Assembly (NCBI RefSeq): GCF_000759445.1
Contig: NZ_JRMB01000001.1
Span: 2,046,001 to 2,110,000 of the forward strand
DNA: 64,000 bases
Source of the DNA: Pseudomonas lutea
GTDB taxonomy: Bacteria; Pseudomonadota; Gammaproteobacteria; Pseudomonadales; Pseudomonadaceae
Direction: 5' to 3'
The notes beneath the pieces were generated by a model. The model was not told the DNA's origin. It was given only the letters and a program-made list of their open reading frames with translations, and ran no database searches. Below are positions 25,763 to 33,646 of the stretch, piece by piece (within the stretch, counting starts at the first letter, position 1; every line of letters starts with the position of its first letter). The translations under genes were made by a program, and so were the position numbers.

Positions 25763-26689
25763 ATGGCCTTGCTTTACAAAGCCGACCCCGCGCGCGCGCC
25801 ACACTGGCGGATGCTGTTCGCTGAACATGCACCGGACATTGAGTGGCGCGCTTGGCCGGACATTGGCAATGCCGAGGAGATCGAGTATTTGGCAGCGTGG
25901 CAGGCGCCGGACAATCTGCAGCAGTTGCTGCCCAATCTGAAAGTGCTGTTTGCCTTGTCGGCAGGGGTCGATCAGTTGGATCTGTCGCGTTTGCCGGCGG
26001 ATCTGCCGGTGGTGCGTCTGCTGGATCCGGGCATCACGAGGGGGATGTGCGAGTACGCGACGTGGGCGGTGTTGAGTTTGCATCGGGATATGCTGCGGTA
26101 TCGCGAGCAGCAGGCGGCACGCTGTTGGCAGGCGCACCTGTTGCAACCCGCCGAGAACCGGCGTGTGGGGGTGATGGGGCTGGGCACCCAGGCGCAGCAG
26201 ATTCTGGCGACGCTGGCGCCGTTCGGGTTTGCGTTGTCGGGTTGGGCACGCAGTGTTCACGAGATTGAGGGGGTGACTTGTTTTGCGGGTCAGGCGCAGT
26301 TGGCGGCGTTTCTGGGGCAGTGCGATATGTTGCTGTGTGTGTTGCCGTTGACGGAGCAGACGGAAGGGATACTGGACCGGAATCTGTTTGCGTTGCTGCC
26401 GCGAGGCGCAGGGCTGATCAATATGGGGCGCGGCGGGCATCTGGTGGAGGAGGATTTGCTGGAGGCACTTGAGAGTGGGCAGTTGGGGGGTGCTGTTCTG
26501 GATGTGCTGCAGGTGGAGCCGGCGGCGGCGGATCATCCGTTCTGGGGTCACCCGCAGGTGGTGCTGACGCCGCATGTGGCGGCGATGACGCAGCCGGCCA
26601 GTGCATTCGGGGTGTTGCTGGAGAATATTAGGCGGTTTGAGCGGGGGGAGCGGATGGTGGGTGAGATTGATCGAAATCGGGGCTATTGA
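25763..26689 (+). CDS. ghrA: Glyoxylate/hydroxypyruvate reductase A-like D-2-hydroxyacid dehydrogenase
   Basis: A 308-residue D-isomer-specific 2-hydroxyacid dehydrogenase of GhrA length. The NAD(P)-binding site is GVMGLGTQAQQ. The catalytic triad of the family is visible as Arg in NMGRGGHLVEEDLL, Glu in VLQVEP and His in VLTPHVAAMT. It reduces 2-oxo acids such as glyoxylate or hydroxypyruvate. The ATG at 25763 is preferred over 25757 because the AGGAA site would touch the latter. It is the only plus-strand gene inside an otherwise minus-strand catabolic island. The second half uses noticeably more GGG, TTG and GCG codons than its neighbours, which may mean weak expression or separate origin. 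Substrate in this setting is uncertain. Confidence 0.87.
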   Translation: MALLYKADPARAPHWRMLFAEHAPDIEWRAWPDIGNAEEIEYLAAWQAPDNLQQLLPNLKVLFALSAGVDQLDLSRLPADLPVVRLLDPGITRGMCEYATWAVLSLHRDMLRYREQQAARCWQAHLLQPAENRRVGVMGLGTQAQQILATLAPFGFALSGWARSVHEIEGVTCFAGQAQLAAFLGQCDMLLCVLPLTEQTEGILDRNLFALLPRGAGLINMGRGGHLVEEDLLEALESGQLGGAVLDVLQVEPAAADHPFWGHPQVVLTPHVAAMTQPASAFGVLLENIRRFERGERMVGEIDRNRGY

Positions 26690-26977
26690 GTTTTCTTAGA
26701 TCGACATCGCTTGAGGCTCGACGCTTGTGGCGTTCCAACCGAAGCATCCGCGAGCAAGCTCGCTCCCACAGGGACGGGCATGAAACTTTGATCGTTCCCA
26801 CGCTCTGCGTGGTAACGCAGCCTCGGACGCTCCGCGTCCCTGTGGGACCGGCTTCAGCCGGGAAGAGGCCAGTCCAGTCGTGATCAATTTTTGGGGTGTG
26901 CCGTGTGACGCCTTCCCGGCTAAAGCCGGTCCCACTAAACATCAAAAGCCGGTCCCACTGAAACGCTGCCCGCGCCG
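26690..26977. repeat. Intergenic REP elements between convergent genes
   Basis: The 288-base gap between convergent ghrA-like and D-malate dehydrogenase-like genes contains several Pseudomonas palindromes. They are a CGCGAGCAAGCTCGCTCCCA element near 26747-26770 and two facing elements, TGTGGGACCGGCTTCAGCCG at 26840 and its inverse at 26913-26935, with a partial fourth copy near 26947. Between them lies the frequent companion sequence GTTCCCACGCTCTGCGTGG. No gene is seen. Confidence 0.85.
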
Positions 26978-28060
26978 CTAAACCAACCTCTCGGCAATCG
27001 CCGCCCCGACATCTTGCGTCGAGCCCTTCCCGCCCAGGTCCGGGGTAATCGGGCCTTGCGCAATCACTTCCTCAATGGCCCTCAATATCCCGTCATGGGC
27101 CGCGCGGTAGCGTTCGTCGCCGTTGCCGAGGAAGTCGAGCATTAGCGCGCCGGACCAGATCATCGCGATGGGGTTGGCGATGTTCTGCCCATAGATGTCC
27201 GGCGCAGAGCCATGCACCGGTTCGAACAGCGAGGGGAAACGCCGTTCCGGGTCGAGATTGGCCGAGGGCGCGATGCCGATGGTGCCGGCGCACGCCGGGC
27301 CGAGGTCGGACAGGATGTCGCCGAACAGATTCGACGCCACCACCACATCAAAGCGGTCCGACTGCAATACGAAGCGTGCGCACAAGATGTCGATGTGCTG
27401 CTTGTCCCACGTCACCTCGGGGTAGTTCGCCGCCATCAATGCCGTGCGCTCGTCCCAGTACGGCATGCTGATGGAGATGCCGTTGGATTTGGTCGCCGCC
27501 GTCAGGCATTTACGCGGGCGGGTCTGAGCGAGTTCGAAAGCGAATTTGAGGATGCGGTCGACGCCACGGCGAGTGAACACCGATTCCTGAAGCACGAACT
27601 CGTGGTCGGTGCCTTCGAACATCTTGCCGCCTACGGACGAATATTCGCCCTCGGTGTTCTCGCGGATCACCACGAAGTCGATGTCGCCCGGTTTGCGCCC
27701 CGCCAGCGAACAGGGTACGCCGGGGAACAGGCGTACCGGACGGATGTTCACGTACTGGTCGAAGTCCCGGCGAAACTTGAGCAAGGACCCCCACAGAGAA
27801 ATGTGGTCCGGGACCTTGTCGGGCCAGCCGACCGCGCCGAAGTAGATCGCGTCATAGCCTTTAAGCTGCTCGAACCAGTCATCGGGCATCATCTGCCCGT
27901 GCGCCAGGTAGTAGTCGCAGTGGGCCCAGTCGAGCACATCGATGCTCAGGTTCAGTTGCCATTTCCTGGCCGCCTGCTCCAGGACCCGCAACCCTTCCGG
28001 CAGGACTTCCTTGCCGATGCCATCGCCCGCAATTGCGGCGATTCTGAATGCCTTGCTCAT
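26978..28060 (-). CDS. D-malate/tartrate dehydrogenase (isopropylmalate-dehydrogenase family)
   Basis: A 360-residue NAD-dependent beta-decarboxylating dehydrogenase of the TtuC/DmlA branch. Supporting features are AAIAGDGIGKEVLPEG at the N-terminus, the substrate-binding Arg and Glu segment NIRPVRLFPGVPC with VIRENTEGEYSSVGG, the metal-binding Asp residues in FDVVVASNLFGDILSD, and FEPVHGSAPDI near the cofactor site. It converts D-malate or tartrate to pyruvate or oxaloglycolate derivatives with NAD. The start at 28060 has a G-rich stretch upstream but only a weak ribosome site. It lies 21 bases behind the aldehyde dehydrogenase and probably feeds C3/C4 products of the island into central metabolism. 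Confidence 0.92.
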   Translation of the reverse strand: MSKAFRIAAIAGDGIGKEVLPEGLRVLEQAARKWQLNLSIDVLDWAHCDYYLAHGQMMPDDWFEQLKGYDAIYFGAVGWPDKVPDHISLWGSLLKFRRDFDQYVNIRPVRLFPGVPCSLAGRKPGDIDFVVIRENTEGEYSSVGGKMFEGTDHEFVLQESVFTRRGVDRILKFAFELAQTRPRKCLTAATKSNGISISMPYWDERTALMAANYPEVTWDKQHIDILCARFVLQSDRFDVVVASNLFGDILSDLGPACAGTIGIAPSANLDPERRFPSLFEPVHGSAPDIYGQNIANPIAMIWSGALMLDFLGNGDERYRAAHDGILRAIEEVIAQGPITPDLGGKGSTQDVGAAIAERLV

Positions 28061-28081
28061 GCTGCGCCCCCCCGGGATGAA

Positions 28082-29542
28082 TCAGTTCAAGCCGCCGATG
28101 TGGAAGGCTTTGACTTCAAGGTACTCGTCCAGGCCGTATTTGCTGCCTTCGCGGCCGAGACCCGATTGTTTGATGCCGCCGAACGGCGCGACTTCCATCG
28201 AGATGATCCCGGTGTTGAGGCCGACCATGCCGAATTCCAGCGCCTCGCCAAAACGCCACGAGCGCTTGAGGTCCTGGGTGAAAAAGTAGGCGCCCAAGCC
28301 AAACGGGGTGGCATTTGCCAAGGCCAGCGCCTGGGCTTCATCAATAAAGCGCATCAACGGCGCCACCGGGCCAAAGGTTTCCTCATTCGCCAACAACATC
28401 CCGGCGTGGGCCTCAGCCAGCACAGTGGGTTGCACGAACTGGCTGTCGCCTGCGGGAATCGCGCCGCAGAGCAGTTTCGCGCCCTGACTCAGGGCATCGT
28501 CGATGTGCCGCGCCACCTTGCTGACCGCCGCAGGGTTGATCAGCGGGCCGATGGTCACGCCCTCTTCCAGGCCGTTGCCGACCTTGAGTTTGCCCACCTC
28601 CTCCACCAGTCGCGCGGCGAAGCGGTCGTAAATCCCCGCCTGCACCAGGATGCGGTTGGCGCACACGCAGGTTTGCCCGGCGTTGCGAAACTTGCTGATC
28701 ATCACCCCGGCCACGGCCTGTTCCAGGTCGGCGTCGTCGAACACCACAAACGGGGCGTTGCCGCCCAGTTCCAGACTCAGGCGCTTGATGTGTTCGGCGC
28801 TTTGGCGCATCAGCAGGCGGCCGACGGCAGTGGAGCCGGTAAATGAAATCTTGCGCACCGTCGGGTTGCCGGTAAGTTCTGCACCGATGCCGGCAGGCAT
28901 TCCGGTGAGGACGTTGAACACACCGGCTGGAATGCCGACGCGCTCGGCCAGGACCGCCAGCGCGAGGGCCGACAGCGGCGTGAGGTCAGACGGCTTGACG
29001 ATGACCGGGCAACCGGCAGCCAGCGCCGGGGCGCATTTGCGGGTGATCATCGCGTTGGGGAAATTCCACGGGGTGATCGCCGCGCAGACGCCCACGGGTT
29101 GCTTGAGGGTCAGCAGACGGCGGTCGCCACTGGGGGCCGGCATGGTTTCGCCGTAGACCCGGCGCGCTTCTTCCGCGAACCATTTGACGAAGCCGGCGCC
29201 GTAGCGGACCTCGCCCTTGGCCTCGTTCAGCGGCTTGCCCTGCTCGCAGGTCATGATCAGCGCGAGGTCGTCGAGGTGGTCGATCATTGCCTGGAACCAG
29301 CGCTCCAGCAGCGCCGCGCGTTCTGCCGCCGGCCGCGCCCGCCAGGCCGGCCAGGCGAGTTCGGCCGCTTCGATGGCGCGGCGGGTATCGATTGCGTCCA
29401 TGGCCGGGAGCTGCGCAAGCAGGTCGCCCGTGGCGGGGTCGCGGACTTCAAGGGTAGCGCCGCTGTCGGCGGCGATCCACTCACCATTTACGTAAGCGCG
29501 TTCAGCCAGCAGGCCGGGGTCTTGCAAGCGATTCTTGAGCAT
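28082..29542 (-). CDS. NAD(P)-dependent succinate-semialdehyde dehydrogenase-like enzyme
   Basis: A 486-residue aldehyde dehydrogenase whose motifs match the GabD branch: ITPWNFPNAMITRKCAPALA, the general base Glu in LELGGNAPFVVF and the nucleophile in GQTCVCANRILVQ, where the CVC arrangement is typical of GabD. The N-terminus AYVNGEWIAADSGATLEVRDP is complete. The ATG at 29542 has AGGA at good distance. It oxidises succinate semialdehyde or a related omega-semialdehyde to the acid, the step after the class III aminotransferase of the same island. The gap to the M20 deacetylase gene upstream is 117 bases, so a separate promoter is possible. Confidence 0.92.
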   Translation of the reverse strand: MLKNRLQDPGLLAERAYVNGEWIAADSGATLEVRDPATGDLLAQLPAMDAIDTRRAIEAAELAWPAWRARPAAERAALLERWFQAMIDHLDDLALIMTCEQGKPLNEAKGEVRYGAGFVKWFAEEARRVYGETMPAPSGDRRLLTLKQPVGVCAAITPWNFPNAMITRKCAPALAAGCPVIVKPSDLTPLSALALAVLAERVGIPAGVFNVLTGMPAGIGAELTGNPTVRKISFTGSTAVGRLLMRQSAEHIKRLSLELGGNAPFVVFDDADLEQAVAGVMISKFRNAGQTCVCANRILVQAGIYDRFAARLVEEVGKLKVGNGLEEGVTIGPLINPAAVSKVARHIDDALSQGAKLLCGAIPAGDSQFVQPTVLAEAHAGMLLANEETFGPVAPLMRFIDEAQALALANATPFGLGAYFFTQDLKRSWRFGEALEFGMVGLNTGIISMEVAPFGGIKQSGLGREGSKYGLDEYLEVKAFHIGGLN

Positions 29543-29659
29543 GGTCGAGTCCTGATCCGAGACAGATTCCAGTCTAGGGATCTGGCTCGGCGGAGGATGC
29601 CGAAAGCGCCTTCAAACCAGCGTGCCGTGCTGAAATTCAACGCAGGACGGCAGGCTCTG

Positions 29660-30817
29660 CTACGCCTTCAGCGAGCCCAGCAAACCTTGCAAAAAGCGTT
29701 CACCGGCGTCCATCTGGCTGACCTCGATAAACTCGTCCGGCTTGTGCGCCTGCTCGATGGACCCCGGGCCACACACCACCACCGGCACATCGAGGCGCTG
29801 CTTGAACAGGCCGCCTTCGGTACCGAACGAGACCTTGTTCATGCCGGTGTCCGGCGCGGCAAATTGCTTGAGGAAGCTCACCGCCTCGACGGTGGGGTGG
29901 GTGTCGAGACCAGGGTAGACGTTGATGGTTTCGATCTCGATGGCCGCCACGCTCGAAAGCTTCTGCGCCTCACGCACAATCACTTCGGCACGCTCGCGCA
30001 TCTGCTCGATGAATTGATCCAGGTTATCCGCCGGCAGGTTGCGCACTTCGAAATCCAGGGTGCACAGGTTCGGCACGATGTTCAGCGCCTTGCCGCCGCT
30101 GATCTGGCCGACATGCACGGTGCTGTAGGGCACGTCGTAGTCGGTGTCCTGCGCGCCGTGGTGTTGCAGGTGCTGCTGGCTTTCCCGCAGGGAAGCGATG
30201 AAGTCACAGGCCACGTGAATGGCGTTGACCGAACGCGGCGCCAGCGACGAATGCGCCTCCTGGCCCCGACAATGGGTGCGGTAGGAGCCCTTGCCCTTGT
30301 GGCCCAGGACGAACTGCATGTTGGTCGGTTCGCCGACCACGCAGAGAAACGGCCGCACAGGGGTCAGGTGCAGCACGTCGAGCAAGCGTCGCACGCCCAC
30401 GCAACCGATCTCCTCGTCATGGGACAACGCCAGTTGCAGCGGGCGGTTGAGTGAGTGCTCTGCCGCGTCGAGCATGGTGTCGATGGCCAGGGCGATGAAG
30501 CCCTTCATGTCGCAGCTGCCACGGCCATAAATTCGCCCGTCCTGCACGGTGGCGGCGAACGCTGGAAAGGTCCATGCCTGCCCCGCCGCCGGCACCACGT
30601 CGGTGTGCCCGGAGAGCAGCACGCCGGGCTGGTCCTTCGGCCCGGTGCTGGCGAACAGGTTGGCTTTTTTGCCACTCGCGTCCTTGACGATCAGCGACTC
30701 GACGCCCTTGCTGAGCAGCAGGTCGCGGACGTACTCGATCAACGCCATGTTGGACTCTGACGACACCGTTTCGAAGGCCATCAGCCGTTTGAGAATCTCG
30801 AGGACGCGGGGTTTCAT
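29660..30817 (-). CDS. M20-family deacetylase, acetylornithine deacetylase (ArgE)-like
   Basis: A 385-residue zinc hydrolase of the M20/ArgE family. The first metal motif is LSGHTDVVPA (His plus catalytic Asp), followed by GRGSCDMKGFIAL, LALSHDEEIGCVG with the catalytic Glu-Glu pair, and a C-terminal His in CGPGSIEQAHKPDE. It removes an acyl group from an amino acid nitrogen in the cytoplasm. The ATG overlaps the stop of the upstream FAD-oxidase gene (ATGA). As part of this catabolic operon it may deacylate an imported N-acyl or opine-like compound rather than serve arginine synthesis; that is inference from context. Confidence 0.9.
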   Translation of the reverse strand: MKPRVLEILKRLMAFETVSSESNMALIEYVRDLLLSKGVESLIVKDASGKKANLFASTGPKDQPGVLLSGHTDVVPAAGQAWTFPAFAATVQDGRIYGRGSCDMKGFIALAIDTMLDAAEHSLNRPLQLALSHDEEIGCVGVRRLLDVLHLTPVRPFLCVVGEPTNMQFVLGHKGKGSYRTHCRGQEAHSSLAPRSVNAIHVACDFIASLRESQQHLQHHGAQDTDYDVPYSTVHVGQISGGKALNIVPNLCTLDFEVRNLPADNLDQFIEQMRERAEVIVREAQKLSSVAAIEIETINVYPGLDTHPTVEAVSFLKQFAAPDTGMNKVSFGTEGGLFKQRLDVPVVVCGPGSIEQAHKPDEFIEVSQMDAGERFLQGLLGSLKA

Positions 30818-31968
30818 GAGGCTTGGCTCCGTTGCTCGGCAGGAAGGGCAAAACGCGTGATGGAAAATGGCTCGACGGGCGTTGTGGTGCTGCCGGTGGC
30901 GAGCAGTTCGGCCATCACGTCACCGACCCCCGGGCCCAGTTGAAAACCGTGGCCGCAGAAGCCGAAGGCGTAAAACAATCCCTCGACCGTGCCGCTGGCC
31001 CCCATGATGGGCAGCGAATCGGGCAGGTAGCCTTCGATACCGCTCCATACGCGGATGATGTTCAGGTTCTGGACGCCCGGCAGCAGGCGGCGCATCTGTT
31101 CGATCTGATTGACAATGCTGCGCGGCTCGACATAAGCGCGACGGTTGAGCATGTCCGGTTTGCTGCGAACGCCACCGCCGATAACGATATTGCCGCGGGG
31201 GATCTGGCGGAAGTAGATCACCTCCTCCGGAATCTTCGTGTACACGCCGATTACCGTCGGCAACGCGTAGGGCACCGGCTCGGTGACGGCCATCTGCGGG
31301 CCATGAGTATCCAGCGGCACCGGTTCGCCAAATTGCGCCGAGAGTTTCTGGCCCCAGGCGCCAGCGGTGATTAACAGTTGCGCGGCCTGATACCGGCGGC
31401 CGTCGGTGGTGGTGACGTGGAAATCACCGCCGACCTTCTCGACCTCGGCCACTTCCGTGCGCTCCTCAATCTGCGCCCCGAGCCGTCGGGCGGCGCGGGC
31501 GAAGGCCGGCGCGGCGAGGCGCGGGTTGGCGTGGCCGTCGTGGGGCGCGTGCGAGCCGCCTTTGACGTCTGCGCCGAGGAAGCCAAAACGCTGGTGCAGC
31601 TCGGCGCCGCGGTAGATTTTCAAATCCAGCTGCTCGGCTTCCGGCGCAGCCGCATAGGCCTCCAGCTCGGCAATTTCGTCCTCGCGATAACACACGCGCA
31701 TGTGCCCGCTGGGGATGAACTCAAGGTCGTCGTCGATCAGTTCCGGCAGGCGTTTCCACAGCGCCCACGAGCGGTTGGCCAGCGCCAGTTGCCCAAGGAA
31801 TCGCCCTTGTCGACGCACGTTGCCGAAGTTGACGCCGCTGGCGTACTGGCCGATCTGATCACGCTCCAGGAGGATCACCGACTGCCCGCGCCGGCGCAGA
31901 AAGAACGCCGTCGCCGCGCCCATGAAGCCACCGCCGACAATCACCACATCTGCTTTTTGCACGCTCAC
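30814..31968 (-). CDS. FAD-dependent amino-acid dehydrogenase subunit (HcnC/OoxB/DadA-like)
   Basis: A 384-residue DAO-family flavoprotein. VVIVGGGFMGAATAFFLRRRG is the FAD Rossmann motif (about residues 8-28), and SIEGYLPD-like and FCGHGFQLGPGVGD segments mark the C-terminal FAD contacts. I start it at GTG 31968, seven bases after AGGAGG; the GTGA overlaps the stop of the preceding gene, so the two are coupled. It resembles the beta subunit of heterotrimeric dehydrogenases such as HcnABC, octopine/nopaline oxidase or D-hydroxyproline dehydrogenase, and the two other subunits are encoded immediately upstream. It probably oxidises the C-N bond of an imported secondary amine or amino acid. Confidence 0.9.
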   Translation of the reverse strand: MSVQKADVVIVGGGFMGAATAFFLRRRGQSVILLERDQIGQYASGVNFGNVRRQGRFLGQLALANRSWALWKRLPELIDDDLEFIPSGHMRVCYREDEIAELEAYAAAPEAEQLDLKIYRGAELHQRFGFLGADVKGGSHAPHDGHANPRLAAPAFARAARRLGAQIEERTEVAEVEKVGGDFHVTTTDGRRYQAAQLLITAGAWGQKLSAQFGEPVPLDTHGPQMAVTEPVPYALPTVIGVYTKIPEEVIYFRQIPRGNIVIGGGVRSKPDMLNRRAYVEPRSIVNQIEQMRRLLPGVQNLNIIRVWSGIEGYLPDSLPIMGASGTVEGLFYAFGFCGHGFQLGPGVGDVMAELLATGSTTTPVEPFSITRFALPAEQRSQAS

Positions 31969-33356
31969 GGCGACACCTCCTCGATGAGCATCGACAATGG
32001 TTTGACCGGCGCCTGCCCGCGCTGGCGACCGACCTCCTGCACCTGCACACCCGCTTCTGCGGCAATCACCTCGGCACCCGCCTGGGAGCAATAACGCCCC
32101 TGGCAGCGGCCCATGCCGACGCGGCTGAAAGCCTTGGCTCGGTTGACTTCACAAGCGCCCTTCTCGTTGACCGTGCGGCGTAATTCGCCGGCCGTAATCA
32201 TCTCGCAGCGGCAAATGATGGCGCTGTCGGGCAAGGCCTTCGCTTGTTCGCCGGGCCAGGGAAAGGCTTCGGCCAGGCCCAGACGAAACTGGTCCATCAC
32301 CGCCAGCGCCTGTTGTTGTTCATCGCGCAGCCCGGCATTGAACGGCTGCTTGAGGTCTTCAAGCAGCGCCAGGGCCACGCGGCGTCCGGCGAGCTCGGCA
32401 GCATCGGCGCCACGAATCTTCGCCCCGTCGCCGGCGGCATACACGCCGCTCACCGAAGTACGACCGGCCTCGTCGGTCGCCAGCCACCATTGGCTGGAAG
32501 CCTGATCGAAGGCCATGGTGCAACCGGCCAGGTCACCCAACTGGGTTTCCGGACGCAGGTGATAACCCAGGGCGACGGCATCCGCCTGCACGGTCACGGC
32601 TCGGCCGCTGCCTGTGATAAAGCTCACCCCGGCCACGCCGTTGGCGGCATCCCCCAGTACCTGCTGCGGCTTGACGCCCAAATGTACCGGCACTTTGGCC
32701 TGATACAACTGCGCCAGGAACTTCATTCCGGTCCACAACAAACCTGGCCGCGCCAACAGTTTGGGCAGGGCTTTGACGCGCAGACTGAAGGGCGAAGTAT
32801 CGAGGACCGCCGCCACAGTGGCGCCGGCTTTGACGTACTGACTGGCGACCAGATAAAGCAACGGACCGGTGCCCATGAACACCACACGATGGCCAATGGA
32901 AACGGCCTGATTTTTCAACGCGATCTGCGCCCCGCCCAGGCTGTAGGTGCCCGCCAGTTGCCAGCCTTCGACGGGCATCAGCCGGTCGGTGGCGCCGGTG
33001 CAGAGGATCAGCGCGTCGTAGTCCAGCGTGCTGTGACGGCCCTGACTGACGCAGCACAACTGCCCCGGCGTGAGGTTCCAGACCAAGGTGTCGGGTCGGT
33101 AATCGATGGCGCCGCGCAGGCGGTCGAACGTCTGGTGCAGGTCTTTGGCTTTGTCGGCTTCGCTGCCATACAAGGCGGAATAATCACGGGTGAAGCCGTC
33201 TGGCTGGCGGCGGTAGATCTGTCCGCCGTCGCGGCGGTTTTCGTCCACCAGAATCGGTTTGATGCCCGCCGCGAGCAGGGTTTCGGCACAGCGCACACCG
33301 GCAGGCCCCGCGCCCACGATAACGACCCGATGGGAACTCAGCTGTGAAGTGGCCAT
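31965..33356 (-). CDS. FAD/NAD-binding and BFD [2Fe-2S] subunit of a heterotrimeric dehydrogenase (HcnB/OoxA-like)
   Basis: A 463-residue protein. The N-terminal FAD site is VVIVGAGPAGVRCAETLLAAG, a second nucleotide-binding segment lies near residues 150-190 (GHRVVFMGTGPLLYLVA) and an ATG-type motif appears in GVYAAGDGAKIRG. The C-terminal bacterioferredoxin-like domain has the cysteine pattern C-x-C in IICRCEMI and C-x4-C in GRCQGRYC, enough for a [2Fe-2S] cluster. This architecture is that of HcnB, OoxA and the alpha subunit of D-hydroxyproline dehydrogenase. The start at 33356 has GGAGG and overlaps the end of the small iron-sulfur gene by 19 bases. Confidence 0.9.
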   Translation of the reverse strand: MATSQLSSHRVVIVGAGPAGVRCAETLLAAGIKPILVDENRRDGGQIYRRQPDGFTRDYSALYGSEADKAKDLHQTFDRLRGAIDYRPDTLVWNLTPGQLCCVSQGRHSTLDYDALILCTGATDRLMPVEGWQLAGTYSLGGAQIALKNQAVSIGHRVVFMGTGPLLYLVASQYVKAGATVAAVLDTSPFSLRVKALPKLLARPGLLWTGMKFLAQLYQAKVPVHLGVKPQQVLGDAANGVAGVSFITGSGRAVTVQADAVALGYHLRPETQLGDLAGCTMAFDQASSQWWLATDEAGRTSVSGVYAAGDGAKIRGADAAELAGRRVALALLEDLKQPFNAGLRDEQQQALAVMDQFRLGLAEAFPWPGEQAKALPDSAIICRCEMITAGELRRTVNEKGACEVNRAKAFSRVGMGRCQGRYCSQAGAEVIAAEAGVQVQEVGRQRGQAPVKPLSMLIEEVSP

Positions 33357-33646
33357 GTCGCCTCCGGTTGTGTGGTGACGATGTCCAGACCGTCGCGGAC
33401 CTCATTGGAGCAGGCTCGCAGGCGTTCACCGCCACGGGTCCAGACCCAGCAATCCTGACAGGCGCCCATCAGGCAGAAACCGGCACGGCGGCCGCTGTCG
33501 AATTCCGACTGGCGCAGCGCGTTACCCTGGGTCAGCAACGCCACCATCAGCGTGTCGCCCTGCAATGCTTCGACCGGCGTGCCATCCACGGTCAGCCTGA
33601 CCGTCGGCCGGCCCTGTTCGGCCAGCCTCACAAAACGCCCTTTCAT
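33338..33646 (-). CDS. Small [2Fe-2S] ferredoxin-like subunit (HcnA/OoxX-like)
   Basis: A 102-residue protein with a ferredoxin-type fold. The cluster ligands follow C-x4-C-x2-C-x12-C in FCLMGACQDCWVW and LRACSNEV, and the upstream GDTLMVALLTQG matches HcnA-type subunits. The ATG at 33646 overlaps the stop of the ABC ATPase gene (ATGA). It completes a three-subunit flavin/iron-sulfur dehydrogenase with the next two genes and would pass electrons from substrate towards the respiratory chain. The name HcnA is given for architecture only: the surrounding importer and catabolic genes do not fit cyanide synthesis. Confidence 0.88.
   Translation of the reverse strand: MKGRFVRLAEQGRPTVRLTVDGTPVEALQGDTLMVALLTQGNALRQSEFDSGRRAGFCLMGACQDCWVWTRGGERLRACSNEVRDGLDIVTTQPEATWPLHS

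Noticed and set aside
31969..32091. An N-terminal extension of the DAO-type subunit
   Set aside because: The extension lies in the preceding gene's coding region; AGGAGG before the GTG at 31968 fixes the start.
30814..33646. Annotation of the trimeric dehydrogenase as hydrogen cyanide synthase
   Set aside because: The subunit layout fits, but the genes sit inside a peptide/opine importer and catabolic operon, and the small subunit alone does not decide the substrate.
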